From NCBI GenBank assembly GCA_947165485.1, contig CAMVAP010000008.1:1-64000 (forward strand): DNA of 64,000 bases. Reading direction: 5' to 3'. Position numbers and translations under genes: made by a program. The notes beneath the pieces are model-generated. The model saw nothing but the letters and a program-made list of their open reading frames with translations, had not been told where the DNA came from and did not search any database. Each line of letters begins with the position of its first letter. Position 1 is the first letter of the stretch. Shown one piece after another: positions 16,183-23,999 of the stretch. Source of the DNA: an uncultured Prevotellaceae bacterium. Lineage in GTDB: Bacteria > Bacteroidota > Bacteroidia > Bacteroidales > Muribaculaceae.

Positions 16183-17040
16183 ATGAGACAACTTAAAATT
16201 ACAAAATCCATTACTAATCGCGAGAGTGCGTCCCTCGACAAGTATCTGCAGGAAATCGGTCGTAAAGAGCTCATTACGGTCGATGAGGAGGTCGAGCTCG
16301 CACAGCGCATTCGTCAAGGGGACCAAGCAGCACTTGATAAACTCGTGAATGCCAACTTGCGTTTTGTCGTATCGGTCGCAAAGCAGTATCAGAACCAAGG
16401 ATTGAGTCTTCCCGACTTGATCGATGAGGGAAATCTGGGCCTCATTAAGGCAGCGCAGAAGTTTGACGAGACGCGTGGTTTCAAGTTTATCTCTTATGCT
16501 GTGTGGTGGATTCGCCAATCCATCCTTCAGGCCCTTGCCGAGCAATCCCGCATTGTCAGGCTGCCGCTCAACCAGGTGGGCTCGATCAACAAGATCAGCA
16601 AGGCCCAATCACGATTTGAGCAGGAGCACGAGCGTCGCCCGTCGGCTGAGGAACTGGCCGAGCGCCTTGACATCCCCGTTGACAAGATCAGCGACACGAT
16701 GAAGGTCTCGGGTCGCCACGTCTCGGTGGATGCCCCCTTTGTCGAGGGAGAAGACAATAGTCTGCTGGATGTGCTTCCCAACAACGACTCGCCCATGGCC
16801 GACTCCACCCTTAACCAGGAGTCGCTGGCCAAGGAGGTGAACCGTGCCCTGGATCAACTCAATCCCCGCGAGCGCGACATCTTGAAGATGTTCTTTGGCA
16901 TCGGTTGCCAGGAGATGACGCTTGAGGAGATAGGTGCCAAGTTTGACTTGACACGTGAGCGCGTGCGCCAGATCAAGGAGAAGGCCATCCGCCGCCTCAA
17001 GGGGCAGAAGAGCAAATTGCTCAAGGCCTACTTGGGTTAA
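16183..17040 (+). CDS. rpoD: Primary RNA polymerase sigma factor (RpoD/SigA type)
   Basis: The housekeeping sigma factor that directs RNA polymerase to the TTTG/TAnnTTTG promoters of this genome. At 285 aa it has the compact Bacteroidota form: region 1.1 is absent and the protein starts at region 1.2 ([16 protein letters not shown]). Region 2 is clear ([54 protein letters not shown]). Region 3 has RIVRLPLNQ, and region 4 ends with the helix-turn-helix [20 protein letters not shown] that reads the -33 box. A perfect consensus promoter precedes it, compatible with self-transcription, and an intrinsic terminator follows the stop. It could in principle be a paralogue, but the sequence fits the essential factor. 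Confidence 0.93.
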   Translation: MRQLKITKSITNRESASLDKYLQEIGRKELITVDEEVELAQRIRQGDQAALDKLVNANLRFVVSVAKQYQNQGLSLPDLIDEGNLGLIKAAQKFDETRGFKFISYAVWWIRQSILQALAEQSRIVRLPLNQVGSINKISKAQSRFEQEHERRPSAEELAERLDIPVDKISDTMKVSGRHVSVDAPFVEGEDNSLLDVLPNNDSPMADSTLNQESLAKEVNRALDQLNPRERDILKMFFGIGCQEMTLEEIGAKFDLTRERVRQIKEKAIRRLKGQKSKLLKAYLG

Positions 17041-17074
17041 CACATTTATCTTATTGCAATCAAAAAATGTTTAG

Positions 17075-17100
17075 AGCTGCCTCTCAAGGGCAGCTTTTTT
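17075..17100 (+). terminator. Intrinsic terminator after the sigma gene
   Basis: AGCTGCC (17075-17081) pairs with GGCAGCT (17089-17095), followed by TTTTTT. Confidence 0.92.
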
Positions 17101-17247
17101 ATACTCAAAAGTGGGCATATAGCACGCTTTTAAACGGAAAAATGCCGGTTTTGCTTTGTCGATTTGAAATTTATATCTACTTTTACGATTTGTTTTATTA
17201 GCGGCAACTACATTTATCAATAACCAACAAAAGAATTGTTAGAAGAA

Positions 17248-17736
17248 ATGAAGAAGATTTTGACTTTAGTGTGTGCGCTCATCTTGGGTATGGGCATCGG
17301 TCAAGCACAGGTGCATCAGGGCCAGACCGCTGTTGGAGCCAATCTGGTGTACGGTAGCGAAATTGAGAATCTGGGCATTGGAGCACGTTTCCAATACGGC
17401 ATCCTCGACCAGCTGCGCGCCGAGGTGGGCTTTAACTACTTCTTTGAGAGACACCACATGTCGTGGTGGGATGTAAACATCAACGCCCACTATCTGGTGA
17501 GATTGTTTCATGACCAACTGTTCATCTACCCCCTGGCAGGCTTGAACTACACAATGGTGGACTTCAAGGGAGAGAAAAACAGCCTGGGCGAGGAAAACCA
17601 CATCGGCTTGAACCTGGGTGCCGGTATCGAATATGAAATCAACGAGCACTTTGGCGTAAACCTTGAATATCGTCACACCATCATCCGCAAGGTGGACCAG
17701 GGCGTCGTTGGCCTCGGTGTCAACTACAAGTTCTAA
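17248..17736 (+). CDS. Small outer-membrane beta-barrel protein
   Basis: A 162-residue protein with signal peptide MKKILTLVCALILGMGIGQA-Q. The mature part is a run of amphipathic strands (for example VGANLVYGS, LGIGARFQYG, LRAEVGFNYFFE, HIGLNLGAGIEYEI, FGVNLEYRHTII) ending in VVGLGVNYKF with a terminal phenylalanine, the signal used by the outer-membrane assembly machinery. This fits an eight-stranded OmpX/OmpW-like barrel of Bacteroidota. Ligand or transport role unknown. The start at 17248 is chosen because an upstream in-frame TTG at 17236 would add charged residues before the signal peptide. Single gene ending in a shared bidirectional terminator. Confidence 0.82.
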   Translation: MKKILTLVCALILGMGIGQAQVHQGQTAVGANLVYGSEIENLGIGARFQYGILDQLRAEVGFNYFFERHHMSWWDVNINAHYLVRLFHDQLFIYPLAGLNYTMVDFKGEKNSLGEENHIGLNLGAGIEYEINEHFGVNLEYRHTIIRKVDQGVVGLGVNYKF

Positions 17737-17767
17737 ACAGACACTCCTCCCGACTTCCCCTAAAGAA

Positions 17768-17816
17768 AAAAGCCACAGGGCCATCCCCGATTACCGGGAG
17801 TGGCCCTGTGGCTTTT
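17768..17816. terminator. Strong bidirectional terminator
   Basis: AAAAGCCACAGGGCCA (17768-17783) is perfectly complementary to TGGCCCTGTGGCTTTT (17801-17816). A- and T-runs on both sides let it act for the barrel gene (+) and the DUF4836 gene (-). Confidence 0.95.
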
Positions 17817-17837
17817 CTTATCATCAAACTGAACGGG

Positions 17838-19373
17838 TCATTGCATGGGTTGCAACTTGTCGATGGCCCCCGACATGAATGACGACACGCCACCGTCATC
17901 CTCGTCGTCCTCGTTGCCAAACGAGTCGCTCACCTTGATCGAGCATAGGGAGCGCAAGAATTCCAGCGTGGCATTGCCCTGGGCCTCGCTCGTGTAGAAA
18001 TGCCCATTGCCGTAGAAGATATCCTCCAGCCCAAAGTCGAAGTAGCCATTGACGCTGTCGTTGCGCGTCTGGGCAAAGAGACCTATCAACGCCGTGTCAA
18101 AGAACTCACGCACGGGTTTCATCTCATAGGCATAACCCTCGGTCTGCTCATAGTCCAGCATCTTGAAGTACAAGATACCGTCAATCACACCGATGCGTAT
18201 CATCTTGTTATCATACTGGTAGATGTACTCTCCCTCATACACTTCGGGCGCTTGCCCCATCGCGTTGGCAAATGTGCTGATCTGCTTCACCACACCATCG
18301 GGATTGTTAGAGCGCGTGGCTAGCACCACGTTCCACTCGCCTTCAAGATGCGGGTCTCGCGCCAGACCTATCGTGAATGGTCCGTCAACCGTTGCCAGGA
18401 TGCTGGCCAGGTCAATGCGACCGATGTAGGGCAACTTGCCGAACATCCCCAACAGTTGCTGGATTTGCTTGAGTTTGACAAAGCTGTCGCCCTTAACACA
18501 CATCGTGAAGATATAGTCCATCGAGTTGGGAATCGCCTTGAGCACCTCGTCGCTGGGCTTGGCCAGCACCGAGTTTAACAACTGCGCATACTCGCTGTTG
18601 TCGGCGGCATGTATCTGGGTGTCCATCATCACGCCGTCATCTTCCATGTCGATCGCACAGGTCACCGCATCGATGTCACTCTCAGTGAAAATGCCTATCA
18701 GGGGCATCTTCTGGGACAACTCACGGTAAACGTCGCTCTTGTTGAGTATCGTCTTCAAGCCCTTGCCTTGCATCCATGCGTTGATCTCGGTGTCATGGTT
18801 GTGCAACACCTCCTTGACGGCCTTGTTGTCGGTAATGCTGGTCGCAGTCATGCCCAGAATACCCTTGGCGGCACGTGCGGCACGTGACACCTCCATCGCC
18901 TTGTTGACCGTGCCCACAAGGAGCACCTTTCCGTCGATGACATACAGGTTGTCGCCCACATACATGCAATCCAAGCCTTCTACTTTCTCAAAGTCGCCAC
19001 CCACCCTGATCGACAAGGTCTTGCGGGCCTTGTCGGGATCGGCCAGCTGAGCGAGTATCACACGCCCAAACGTCTTGGCGGTAAAAAAAGCGTAGGCCTT
19101 GTTATCCACATCAAGCCCCAACTGAGGCAAATCGCTGAGCAGGATGCACAGCGGCGAGGTGTCATTATTGTCTATCACTTCCTGCAAGGACGACGGGATG
19201 ACAATGCGGTCGTCCTCAACCATGCCCGCATTCTTGAGTACACGGGACACATCAATACTGACGACTCCTGTAGCGTCGGCAGGAATCATTTTCTCAAGAT
19301 TATCGCTCGCGCAGCCCGTCATCAGGCATAACAACAATGCGACCGATAAATATTTCATCCATCTAGTAATCAT
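17838..19373 (-). CDS. DUF4836 family lipoprotein
   Basis: A 511-residue predicted lipoprotein: signal segment KYLSVALLLCLMTGC with the lipobox cysteine at residue 21. The mature protein begins SDNLEKMIPADATGVVSIDV, the typical entry of DUF4836, a Bacteroidales family whose members consist of repeated alpha/beta halves. Here a similar strand pattern recurs in the first and second halves. The C-terminus is acidic (GNEDDEDDGG). No enzymatic motif is visible and the family has no assigned function; an envelope role is inferred from the lipid anchor. The ATG at 19373 has an AGAGG sequence just upstream, favouring it over the internal Met6. Single gene facing the bidirectional terminator. Confidence 0.82.
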   Translation of the reverse strand: MITRWMKYLSVALLLCLMTGCASDNLEKMIPADATGVVSIDVSRVLKNAGMVEDDRIVIPSSLQEVIDNNDTSPLCILLSDLPQLGLDVDNKAYAFFTAKTFGRVILAQLADPDKARKTLSIRVGGDFEKVEGLDCMYVGDNLYVIDGKVLLVGTVNKAMEVSRAARAAKGILGMTATSITDNKAVKEVLHNHDTEINAWMQGKGLKTILNKSDVYRELSQKMPLIGIFTESDIDAVTCAIDMEDDGVMMDTQIHAADNSEYAQLLNSVLAKPSDEVLKAIPNSMDYIFTMCVKGDSFVKLKQIQQLLGMFGKLPYIGRIDLASILATVDGPFTIGLARDPHLEGEWNVVLATRSNNPDGVVKQISTFANAMGQAPEVYEGEYIYQYDNKMIRIGVIDGILYFKMLDYEQTEGYAYEMKPVREFFDTALIGLFAQTRNDSVNGYFDFGLEDIFYGNGHFYTSEAQGNATLEFLRSLCSIKVSDSFGNEDDEDDGGVSSFMSGAIDKLQPMQ

Positions 19374-19454
19374 GGACCTCTATAGTTTTTTAATATTCAG
19401 TAGTCTTGGTGATAACAGCGGTCAATAGACCAGTACTATTACGTTATTGTGGTG

Positions 19455-19488
19455 CAAATTTACGACAAGTTTGTCACATATCGCCCAA
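19455..19488 (-). promoter_or_regulatory. Probable promoter of the DUF4836 gene
   Basis: TAAATTTG (19462 to 19455) with a TTG at 19488-19486, a spacer of 23 bp, longer than ideal. The rest of 19,374-19,810 is A/T-rich, with a small GGGG/CCCC hairpin near 19,572-19,588 and no other gene. Confidence 0.5.
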
Positions 19489-19721
19489 GAAATTCCCAAT
19501 TAGATTATTATTTTTAAAAAAACCTTGTTCATGGTGCCCCACATGACACGCCACCAGACTCGACAGGCGCAAGGGGAAAAGCCCCTTCAAGAGCATAGAT
19601 TACCCAGCATCCAGTGGTTACTACTGATTTTATTAGCACTTTTCTATACCCCAAACGACTATAAACAGTAGTATTTATAATAATTAACAGTCCAATGACA
19701 TCTGTTTCAAAAAAATAGTAC

Positions 19722-19729
19722 TAAATTTG
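19722..19729 (+). promoter_or_regulatory. -7 element before the 79-aa acidic protein gene
   Basis: TAAATTTG, exact consensus. It places the transcript start near 19,736, downstream of an upstream in-frame ATG (19727), and so supports the later start at 19811. Confidence 0.5.
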
Positions 19730-19810
19730 AACATCAAAATTCATAGATATATAAGTATAACCTATAACAGGAGCAGTGTTAAGCACCTGGAAAAACCAAG
19801 GAAGAAGAAT

Positions 19811-20050
19811 ATGAACGATATTTCTGAAATTCTGCGTGAACTCCTGGATCGTTATAGCAACACGTCTGAACTTGACCAGGAATTCGAGAGGATGCGGCGC
19901 GAAATCGAAGGCTTTGAGGAGGATTATGCTCTCTGGTGCGATGAGAACGGATACAATGTCAAGGATGGTTATAGAGACTTTATCGATGAGATTGTAGAGT
20001 TCCAGGACTCCTATTGGGACAATTATCAGGAGTACGGGAACAATATTTAA
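19811..20050 (+). CDS. Small acidic protein of unknown function
   Basis: A 79-residue, strongly acidic protein beginning MNDISEILRELLDRYSNTS. It is predicted helical, with heptad-like spacing in SELDQEFERMRREIEGFEED, and ends in an aromatic/acidic tail (FQDSYWDNYQEYGNNI). No signal peptide, metal site or known domain is visible. The start at 19811 is preferred over 19727 because the predicted transcript begins after the earlier ATG and an AAGAAGAA purine tract precedes the later one. It stands alone ahead of aguA, 102 bp away, without a visible terminator, so co-transcription with the agmatine genes is possible. I do not recognise it. Confidence 0.55.
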   Translation: MNDISEILRELLDRYSNTSELDQEFERMRREIEGFEEDYALWCDENGYNVKDGYRDFIDEIVEFQDSYWDNYQEYGNNI

Positions 20051-20152
20051 AGCGCCTTATCCGTTTTAATATCACATGGGGCATACTGTGTCCCGTGATA
20101 ACATGACACATCGCTTTTTTTTAAAAGAAAAGATACACAACCACAATAATAG

Positions 20153-21217
20153 ATGTTCACATCTAACAGAAACCGCAGCTTTGCTGCCGAATGGGACTGC
20201 CAGGACGGCATTCTCATGGCTTGGCCACATGCCGGCACCGACTGGGCTTACATGCTCGATGAGGTGACGGCTTGTTATGTAGAGATAGCCAAGGCTATCC
20301 TACAGGATGATGAAAGACTCGTCATCGTCGCGCCCGATGCCGACGAGGTGCGTAACGCCCTTGGTGGAACCGACGTGGATTGGCAACGCATCGACATCGT
20401 GGAGTTACCCACCAACGACACCTGGGTGCGCGACTACGGCCCCATCGCGGTCTTCCACAATGGACAGATGGCGCTTGCCGACTTCACCTTTAATGCCTGG
20501 GGGTTGAAATTTGCCGCCGACTGTGACAACCTGGTGACTTCCCGCTTGAACGAGAGAGGCCTGTTCCACCTACCCGTCATCAACCACCGCGACCTGGTGC
20601 TTGAGGGTGGTTCGATCGAGACCGATGGCAATGGTACGGTGATGACCACTACCTGTTGCCTCACGGCCCCCAACCGCAACGACCGCCTCTCGCGTGAGCA
20701 ACTGGAGCAGGAATTGCTCCAGCGCTTGGGTTGCGTCAAGATGCTGTGGCTCGATCATGGCTCGCTCGTGGGTGACGACACCGATGGGCACATCGACACG
20801 CTGGCGAGATTTGCCCCTGGCGGCATCATCCTCTACACGGGTTGTGACGACCCCGAGGACGAACACTTCGAGACATTGATGAAGATGGAGCAAGACCTCA
20901 AGGCGATGACCGATGTCGATGGCAACCACTATCACTTGATCAAGTTGCCATTGCCCGATGCCACTTATGACGAAATCTCACGCCTCCCCGCTACCTATGC
21001 CAACTTCCTGGTGACCAACCATCAGGTGCTCGTGCCCGTCTATGGACAGAACGAGAAGGACATCAAGGCCTGTGAACTCATCGGTGAGGCTTTCCCGGGT
21101 CGCAAGATCGTGGGCATTGACTGCCGGGCACTCGTGTGCCAGCATGGCTCGCTGCACTGCGCCACCATGCAACTGCCTCACGGCTCGTTAATCCAGCTAT
21201 CAACCCCTAACAGTTAA
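20153..21217 (+). CDS. aguA: Agmatine deiminase
   Basis: Converts agmatine to N-carbamoylputrescine and ammonia in the cytoplasm, the first step of the two-step agmatine route to putrescine. The 354-residue protein belongs to the peptidyl-arginine-deiminase-like superfamily. It has the early W-D-C...MAWP block, TWVRDYGPI (substrate carboxylate/guanidinium region), LEGGSIETDG, the catalytic-histidine segment DGHIDTLARF and the nucleophile C336 in GSLHCATMQ near the C-terminus. It is followed by aguB after only 5 bp, so the two enzymes are made together. The ATG at 20153 directly precedes the conserved N-terminal block; no better start exists. Confidence 0.94.
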   Translation: MFTSNRNRSFAAEWDCQDGILMAWPHAGTDWAYMLDEVTACYVEIAKAILQDDERLVIVAPDADEVRNALGGTDVDWQRIDIVELPTNDTWVRDYGPIAVFHNGQMALADFTFNAWGLKFAADCDNLVTSRLNERGLFHLPVINHRDLVLEGGSIETDGNGTVMTTTCCLTAPNRNDRLSREQLEQELLQRLGCVKMLWLDHGSLVGDDTDGHIDTLARFAPGGIILYTGCDDPEDEHFETLMKMEQDLKAMTDVDGNHYHLIKLPLPDATYDEISRLPATYANFLVTNHQVLVPVYGQNEKDIKACELIGEAFPGRKIVGIDCRALVCQHGSLHCATMQLPHGSLIQLSTPNS

Positions 21218-21222
21218 CCTCA

Positions 21223-22098
21223 ATGAAAATAGGAATCATACAACAACGCAATAGCAACGATGTCAAGGCCAATCGCGAGACACTCATCAGCAAGATCAGG
21301 AAATTGGCCGCCATGGGTGCACAACTTGTCGTGCTGCCCGAACTGCACGACTCACTCTACTTCTGCCAAGTGGAGAGCGTGGATAACTTTGACCTGGCAG
21401 TGGATATTCCAGGCAAGGAAACTCAGGAATATGCCGCAGTGGCACGTGAGTGCGGCATCGTGCTGGTGACCTCGCTGTTCGAGAAACGGGCGACCGGATT
21501 GTACCACAACACAGCGGTGGTATTTGACACCGACGGCAGCGTGGCCGGCCAGTACCGCAAGATGCACATTCCCGACGATCCCGCCTACTACGAGAAATTC
21601 TACTTCACGCCTGGCGATCTGGGATTCCATCCCATCGATACATCGCTGGGCAGGCTGGGAGTAATGGTGTGCTGGGACCAATGGTACCCCGAGGGCGCAC
21701 GCCTGATGGCGATGCGCGGAGCCGAGTTGCTCATCTACCCCACCGCCATCGGCTATGAGAGCAGCGACACGCCCGACGAGCAGGAACGCCAGCGCGAGGC
21801 ATGGACGACCGTCCAGCGCGGCCATGCCGTGGCCAACGGGCTGCATGTCATCACCGTCAACCGCGTGGGACACGAGCCCGACCCATCGGGCCAAACCCGT
21901 GGCATCCAGTTCTGGGGCAGCAGTTTTGTCGCTGGACCGCAGGGTGAACTCATTTATCGTGCTCCCAACGACAGCGAGGACCTGCAAGTTATCGACATCG
22001 ACATGGAACGTAGTGAGCAGGTGAGACGCTGGTGGCCTTTCCTGCGTGATCGCCGCATTGAGTGTTATGGCGGTCTCGACAAGCGTTTCCTCGACTAA
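21223..22098 (+). CDS. aguB: N-carbamoylputrescine amidohydrolase
   Basis: Hydrolyses N-carbamoylputrescine to putrescine, CO2 and ammonia, completing the pathway begun by the adjacent aguA. It is a nitrilase-superfamily enzyme of 291 aa with the Glu-Lys-Cys triad: E40 (LPELHDS), K113 (YRKMHIPDD) and C150 (VCWDQWYPE). The block GHAVANGLHVITVNRVG and the C-terminal RRWWPFLRDRR, which contacts the product amine in homologues, are present. Together with aguA it forms a self-contained putrescine module; an arginine decarboxylase is not in this window. A hairpin follows at 22,124. Confidence 0.94.
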   Translation: MKIGIIQQRNSNDVKANRETLISKIRKLAAMGAQLVVLPELHDSLYFCQVESVDNFDLAVDIPGKETQEYAAVARECGIVLVTSLFEKRATGLYHNTAVVFDTDGSVAGQYRKMHIPDDPAYYEKFYFTPGDLGFHPIDTSLGRLGVMVCWDQWYPEGARLMAMRGAELLIYPTAIGYESSDTPDEQERQREAWTTVQRGHAVANGLHVITVNRVGHEPDPSGQTRGIQFWGSSFVAGPQGELIYRAPNDSEDLQVIDIDMERSEQVRRWWPFLRDRRIECYGGLDKRFLD

Positions 22099-22123
22099 GC
22101 ATCAAACCGAAATCCCACAAAAC

Positions 22124-22176
22124 AAAGCGGATAAACGAATCAGGGCCGATGCCACTGTTCGTTTATCCGCCTTGTT
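22124..22176. terminator. Terminator shared by aguB and the repeat-rich gene
   Basis: GCGGATAAACGAA (22127-22139) pairs with TTCGTTTATCCGC (22158-22170); A-rich and T-rich flanks on both sides suit bidirectional termination. Confidence 0.85.
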
Positions 22177-22201
22177 TATTGTTTATCAGGCGACAAGCGG
22201 A

Positions 22202-22834
22202 TTATGCCTGGCCTTCATCCTTGGGACCGCCAAAGGCATTTTTCAGGAAATCCTGGACCTTGTCCATCACACCCTCGGCAGCCTTTCCGGCATCATCCAG
22301 GGCACCTTTGGCCTTATCCAGCACGCTCTGTTCGCCTTCCTTGGGTTCAAAAGCGTCTTTGGCCTTCTGGCTCAGATCCTGAGCCATCTCGTTGGCGGCA
22401 GCAGTTCCCTGCTCCACAAATTCCTTGGCTTTATCCATCATCTCGCCAGCAGCGGCTGTACCCTCGCCAAACATTTCCTTGGCCTTATCCAGCAAACTCG
22501 GTTCACCATCTTTGGCTTCAAACATCTGTTTGGCTTTCTCCAGGAAGTCCTGGCTCATCTCACCAGCGGCTGTGGTGCCCTTGTCCATCATTTCCTTGAG
22601 CTGGTCAAGCATACCGGGTTCACCCTCCTTGCCTTCAAACATCTGCTTGGCTTTCTCAAAGATGCCCGGATCACCCTCCTTGCCTTCCAGCACGTCCTTG
22701 AGTTTATCAAACACATTGCCCTCGCCAGTGGTAGCCTCGTCAAGCATTCCTTTCAACTGGTCAAGAATGCCAGCGCCCTCATTCTTTACATCGTTAGCTG
22801 CCTACTCGGCATTTTTCATCTCCTCATCCATCAT
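22202..22834 (-). pseudogene. Acidic repeat-rich (LEA-like) protein gene interrupted by in-frame TAG
   Basis: One reading frame runs from ATG at 22834 (MMDEEMKNAE) to the stop at 22202, 210 residues, but codon 11 is TAG (22804-22802). After it the frame continues with AANDVKNEGAGILDQLKG and then three to four imperfect repeats of about 20 residues around FEKAKQMFEGKEGEPG and LLDKAKEMFGEGTAAAGEM. The composition is Lys/Glu/Ala/Met-rich, helical and without a signal peptide, like late-embryogenesis-abundant or stress proteins. A CAG-to-TAG change would explain the break. A consensus-type promoter lies upstream and a terminator downstream, so the unit is otherwise intact. Re-initiation inside (TTG 22756 or ATG 22747) would make a shorter protein. 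TAG ends other genes here, so it is a normal stop. Confidence 0.7.
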
Positions 22835-22908
22835 AATAGGTAGTTTCCTGTAATTAATGATATCTCATGCCTACTCCCTTTCGAGCGTTTCGGCTTTCTC
22901 TATGACCC

Positions 22909-22938
22909 CAAAGTTACACATTATTTATCAATCAGCAA
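22909..22938 (-). promoter_or_regulatory. Promoter of the interrupted repeat-rich gene
   Basis: TTG (22938 to 22936), a 19-bp spacer and TAACTTTG (22916 to 22909). Transcription would start near 22,902, about 70 nt before the ATG at 22834. Confidence 0.65.
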
Positions 22939-22975
22939 CAATTTAGGGGATATTTTTTACAAACAGTAATCACAA

Positions 22976-23016
22976 CAACAAAAAAGAGCCTGCTCGCGAC
23001 ATTGTGAGCAGGCCTC
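22976..23016 (-). terminator. Terminator after the 100-aa membrane protein gene
   Basis: On the minus strand GCCTGCTC (23013-23006) pairs with GAGCAGGC (22995-22988), followed by TCTTTTTTT. Confidence 0.88.
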
Positions 23017-23023
23017 TGATTCA

Positions 23024-23326
23024 TTACTGGTGGGAGCGCCGTGAGAAATAGGACTTGAGGCGCTTCCAGCCCTCGACACCCAGAATAGTGAGACCGGCAT
23101 ACTGGAACGTCTTGGCCAGGCCAAAGAACACCACCCATAGGACGCCCTTGGCCTGGGTGCTGATGGGAAGCGCCATCTGCGCAAATGAGAAGATATAACA
23201 AGGCACGCACATGGCGAGTACAATGACACCAGTACGGAAAGAGAACTTGCCCAGAAACCTCTTTACGGCTTCCAGGGCTCGCCGGGCACGGCCATTGGCT
23301 TGGGAATCCTGATTGGTGGGGTGCAT
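23024..23326 (-). CDS. Small membrane protein of unknown function
   Basis: A 100-residue protein. The basic N-terminus (GRARRALEAVKRFLGKFS) precedes two hydrophobic helices, GVIVLAMCVPCYIFSFAQMAL (split by charged loops) and GVLWVVFFGLAKTFQYAGLTILG, and a basic C-terminus (WKRLKSYFSRR). The topology suggests both ends face the cytoplasm. No domain is recognised; similar small proteins occur in Bacteroidales. It lies downstream of rplS with a hairpin region between them (23,341-23,391) and has its own strong terminator, so it could be read from its own promoter or by read-through from rplS. Confidence 0.6.
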   Translation of the reverse strand: MHPTNQDSQANGRARRALEAVKRFLGKFSFRTGVIVLAMCVPCYIFSFAQMALPISTQAKGVLWVVFFGLAKTFQYAGLTILGVEGWKRLKSYFSRRSHQ

Positions 23327-23340
23327 GAGATCCTATAAAT

Positions 23341-23391
23341 AAAAAAGGACCGAAACCACATCGACATGATGTGTGTCTCTGATCCTTAATG
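23341..23391 (-). terminator. Imperfect terminator hairpin after rplS
   Basis: On the minus strand AAGGATC...CACATC pairs imperfectly with GATGTG...GGTCCTT and ends in TTTTTTATTT. The stem has several mismatches. Confidence 0.65.
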
Positions 23392-23417
23392 GGCTTTTAT
23401 TGAAAGAATCGGGGCAA

Positions 23418-23783
23418 TTATGCCTCTTCCTTCTTAACGATACGGCGCTCCTTGATGCGAGCCTTCTTACCGGTGAGACCACGCAGGTAATACAACTTGG
23501 CGCGACGAACCTTACCATGCTTGTTGATGGTAATGCTGTCGATAAACGGAGACTCGAGCGGGAAAATACGCTCAACACCGATGTTGTCACTAATCTTGCG
23601 GACGGTGAAACGCTTCTTCTCACCTTCGCCGTTAATCTTAATCACCACACCACGGTACTGCTGGATACGCTCCTTGTTACCCTCCTTGATGCGGTATGCT
23701 ACCGTGATTGTGTCACCCGGGAAAAACTGCGGGTGCTGCTTGCCTGTAGCAAATGCTTGTTCAGCAACTTTAATCAAGTCCAT
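23418..23783 (-). CDS. rplS: 50S ribosomal protein L19
   Basis: Component of the large subunit near the 30S-50S interface. The 121-residue protein starts [20 protein letters not shown] and contains the L19 core [16 protein letters not shown], [19 protein letters not shown] and [23 protein letters not shown] (here split by motif). An in-frame ATG at 23813 would add ten residues not found in L19 proteins and lies inside the predicted leader structure, so 23783 is chosen. The usual rpsP-rimM-trmD neighbours are absent; here rplS stands alone with its own consensus promoter and a structured leader of about 78 nt. Confidence 0.96.
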   Translation of the reverse strand: MDLIKVAEQAFATGKQHPQFFPGDTITVAYRIKEGNKERIQQYRGVVIKINGEGEKKRFTVRKISDNIGVERIFPLESPFIDSITINKHGKVRRAKLYYLRGLTGKKARIKERRIVKKEEA

Positions 23784-23813
23784 TGTTATATCATTTAATG
23801 TGTTAATAATCAC

Positions 23814-23859
23814 TTCGTAATATACACAAGCTACTCTATTTCTTGTCAGAGATTACGAA
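23814..23859 (-). promoter_or_regulatory. Structured 5' leader of rplS
   Basis: Within the predicted leader, TTCGTAAT (23859-23852 on the minus strand) pairs with ATTACGAA (23821-23814), and inside it ACAAG (23846-23842) pairs with CTTGT (23830-23826) around an 11-nt loop. Such a two-step stem could be an autoregulatory L19 binding site. Evidence is the base pairing only. Confidence 0.45.
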
Positions 23860-23867
23860 AAGCGGTG

Positions 23868-23897
23868 CAAAGGTAGTACAATTTTGCGACCTGACAA
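23868..23897 (-). promoter_or_regulatory. rplS promoter
   Basis: TTG (23897 to 23895), a 19-bp spacer and TACCTTTG (23875 to 23868). Predicted start near 23,861, just before the leader structure. Confidence 0.7.
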
Positions 23898-23999
23898 TAC
23901 AAAAAATCAAGTTTTCTCAAAAAAAAATTCCGTCCAGTCGGCGCCCAATCGGCATCATGAGCGGTGATAACACACCCACCCCTGCTCTCAAGACACATT

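Noticed and set aside
17163-17192. TTTG plus ACGATTTG as promoter of the outer-membrane barrel gene
   Set aside because: Spacing and the first bases of the -7 box do not fit TAnnTTTG well enough to report.
19572-19588. AAGGGG/CCCCTT hairpin as a terminator
   Set aside because: No T-run on either strand and no gene ending nearby; kept only as part of the gap description.
19727-19810. Upstream ATG extension (28 codons) of the 79-aa acidic protein
   Set aside because: The ATG at 19727 overlaps the -7 element, so it would not be in the mRNA; the composition also differs from the rest.
20434-20935. Minus-strand frames within aguA
   Set aside because: Shadows of a gene with all agmatine-deiminase motifs.
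22046-22843. Long plus-strand frame (265 codons) opposite the repeat-rich gene
   Set aside because: It overlaps the end of aguB and is the shadow of a repetitive gene: its Leu/Phe/His-rich repeats mirror the minus-strand repeats. No start signal of its own.
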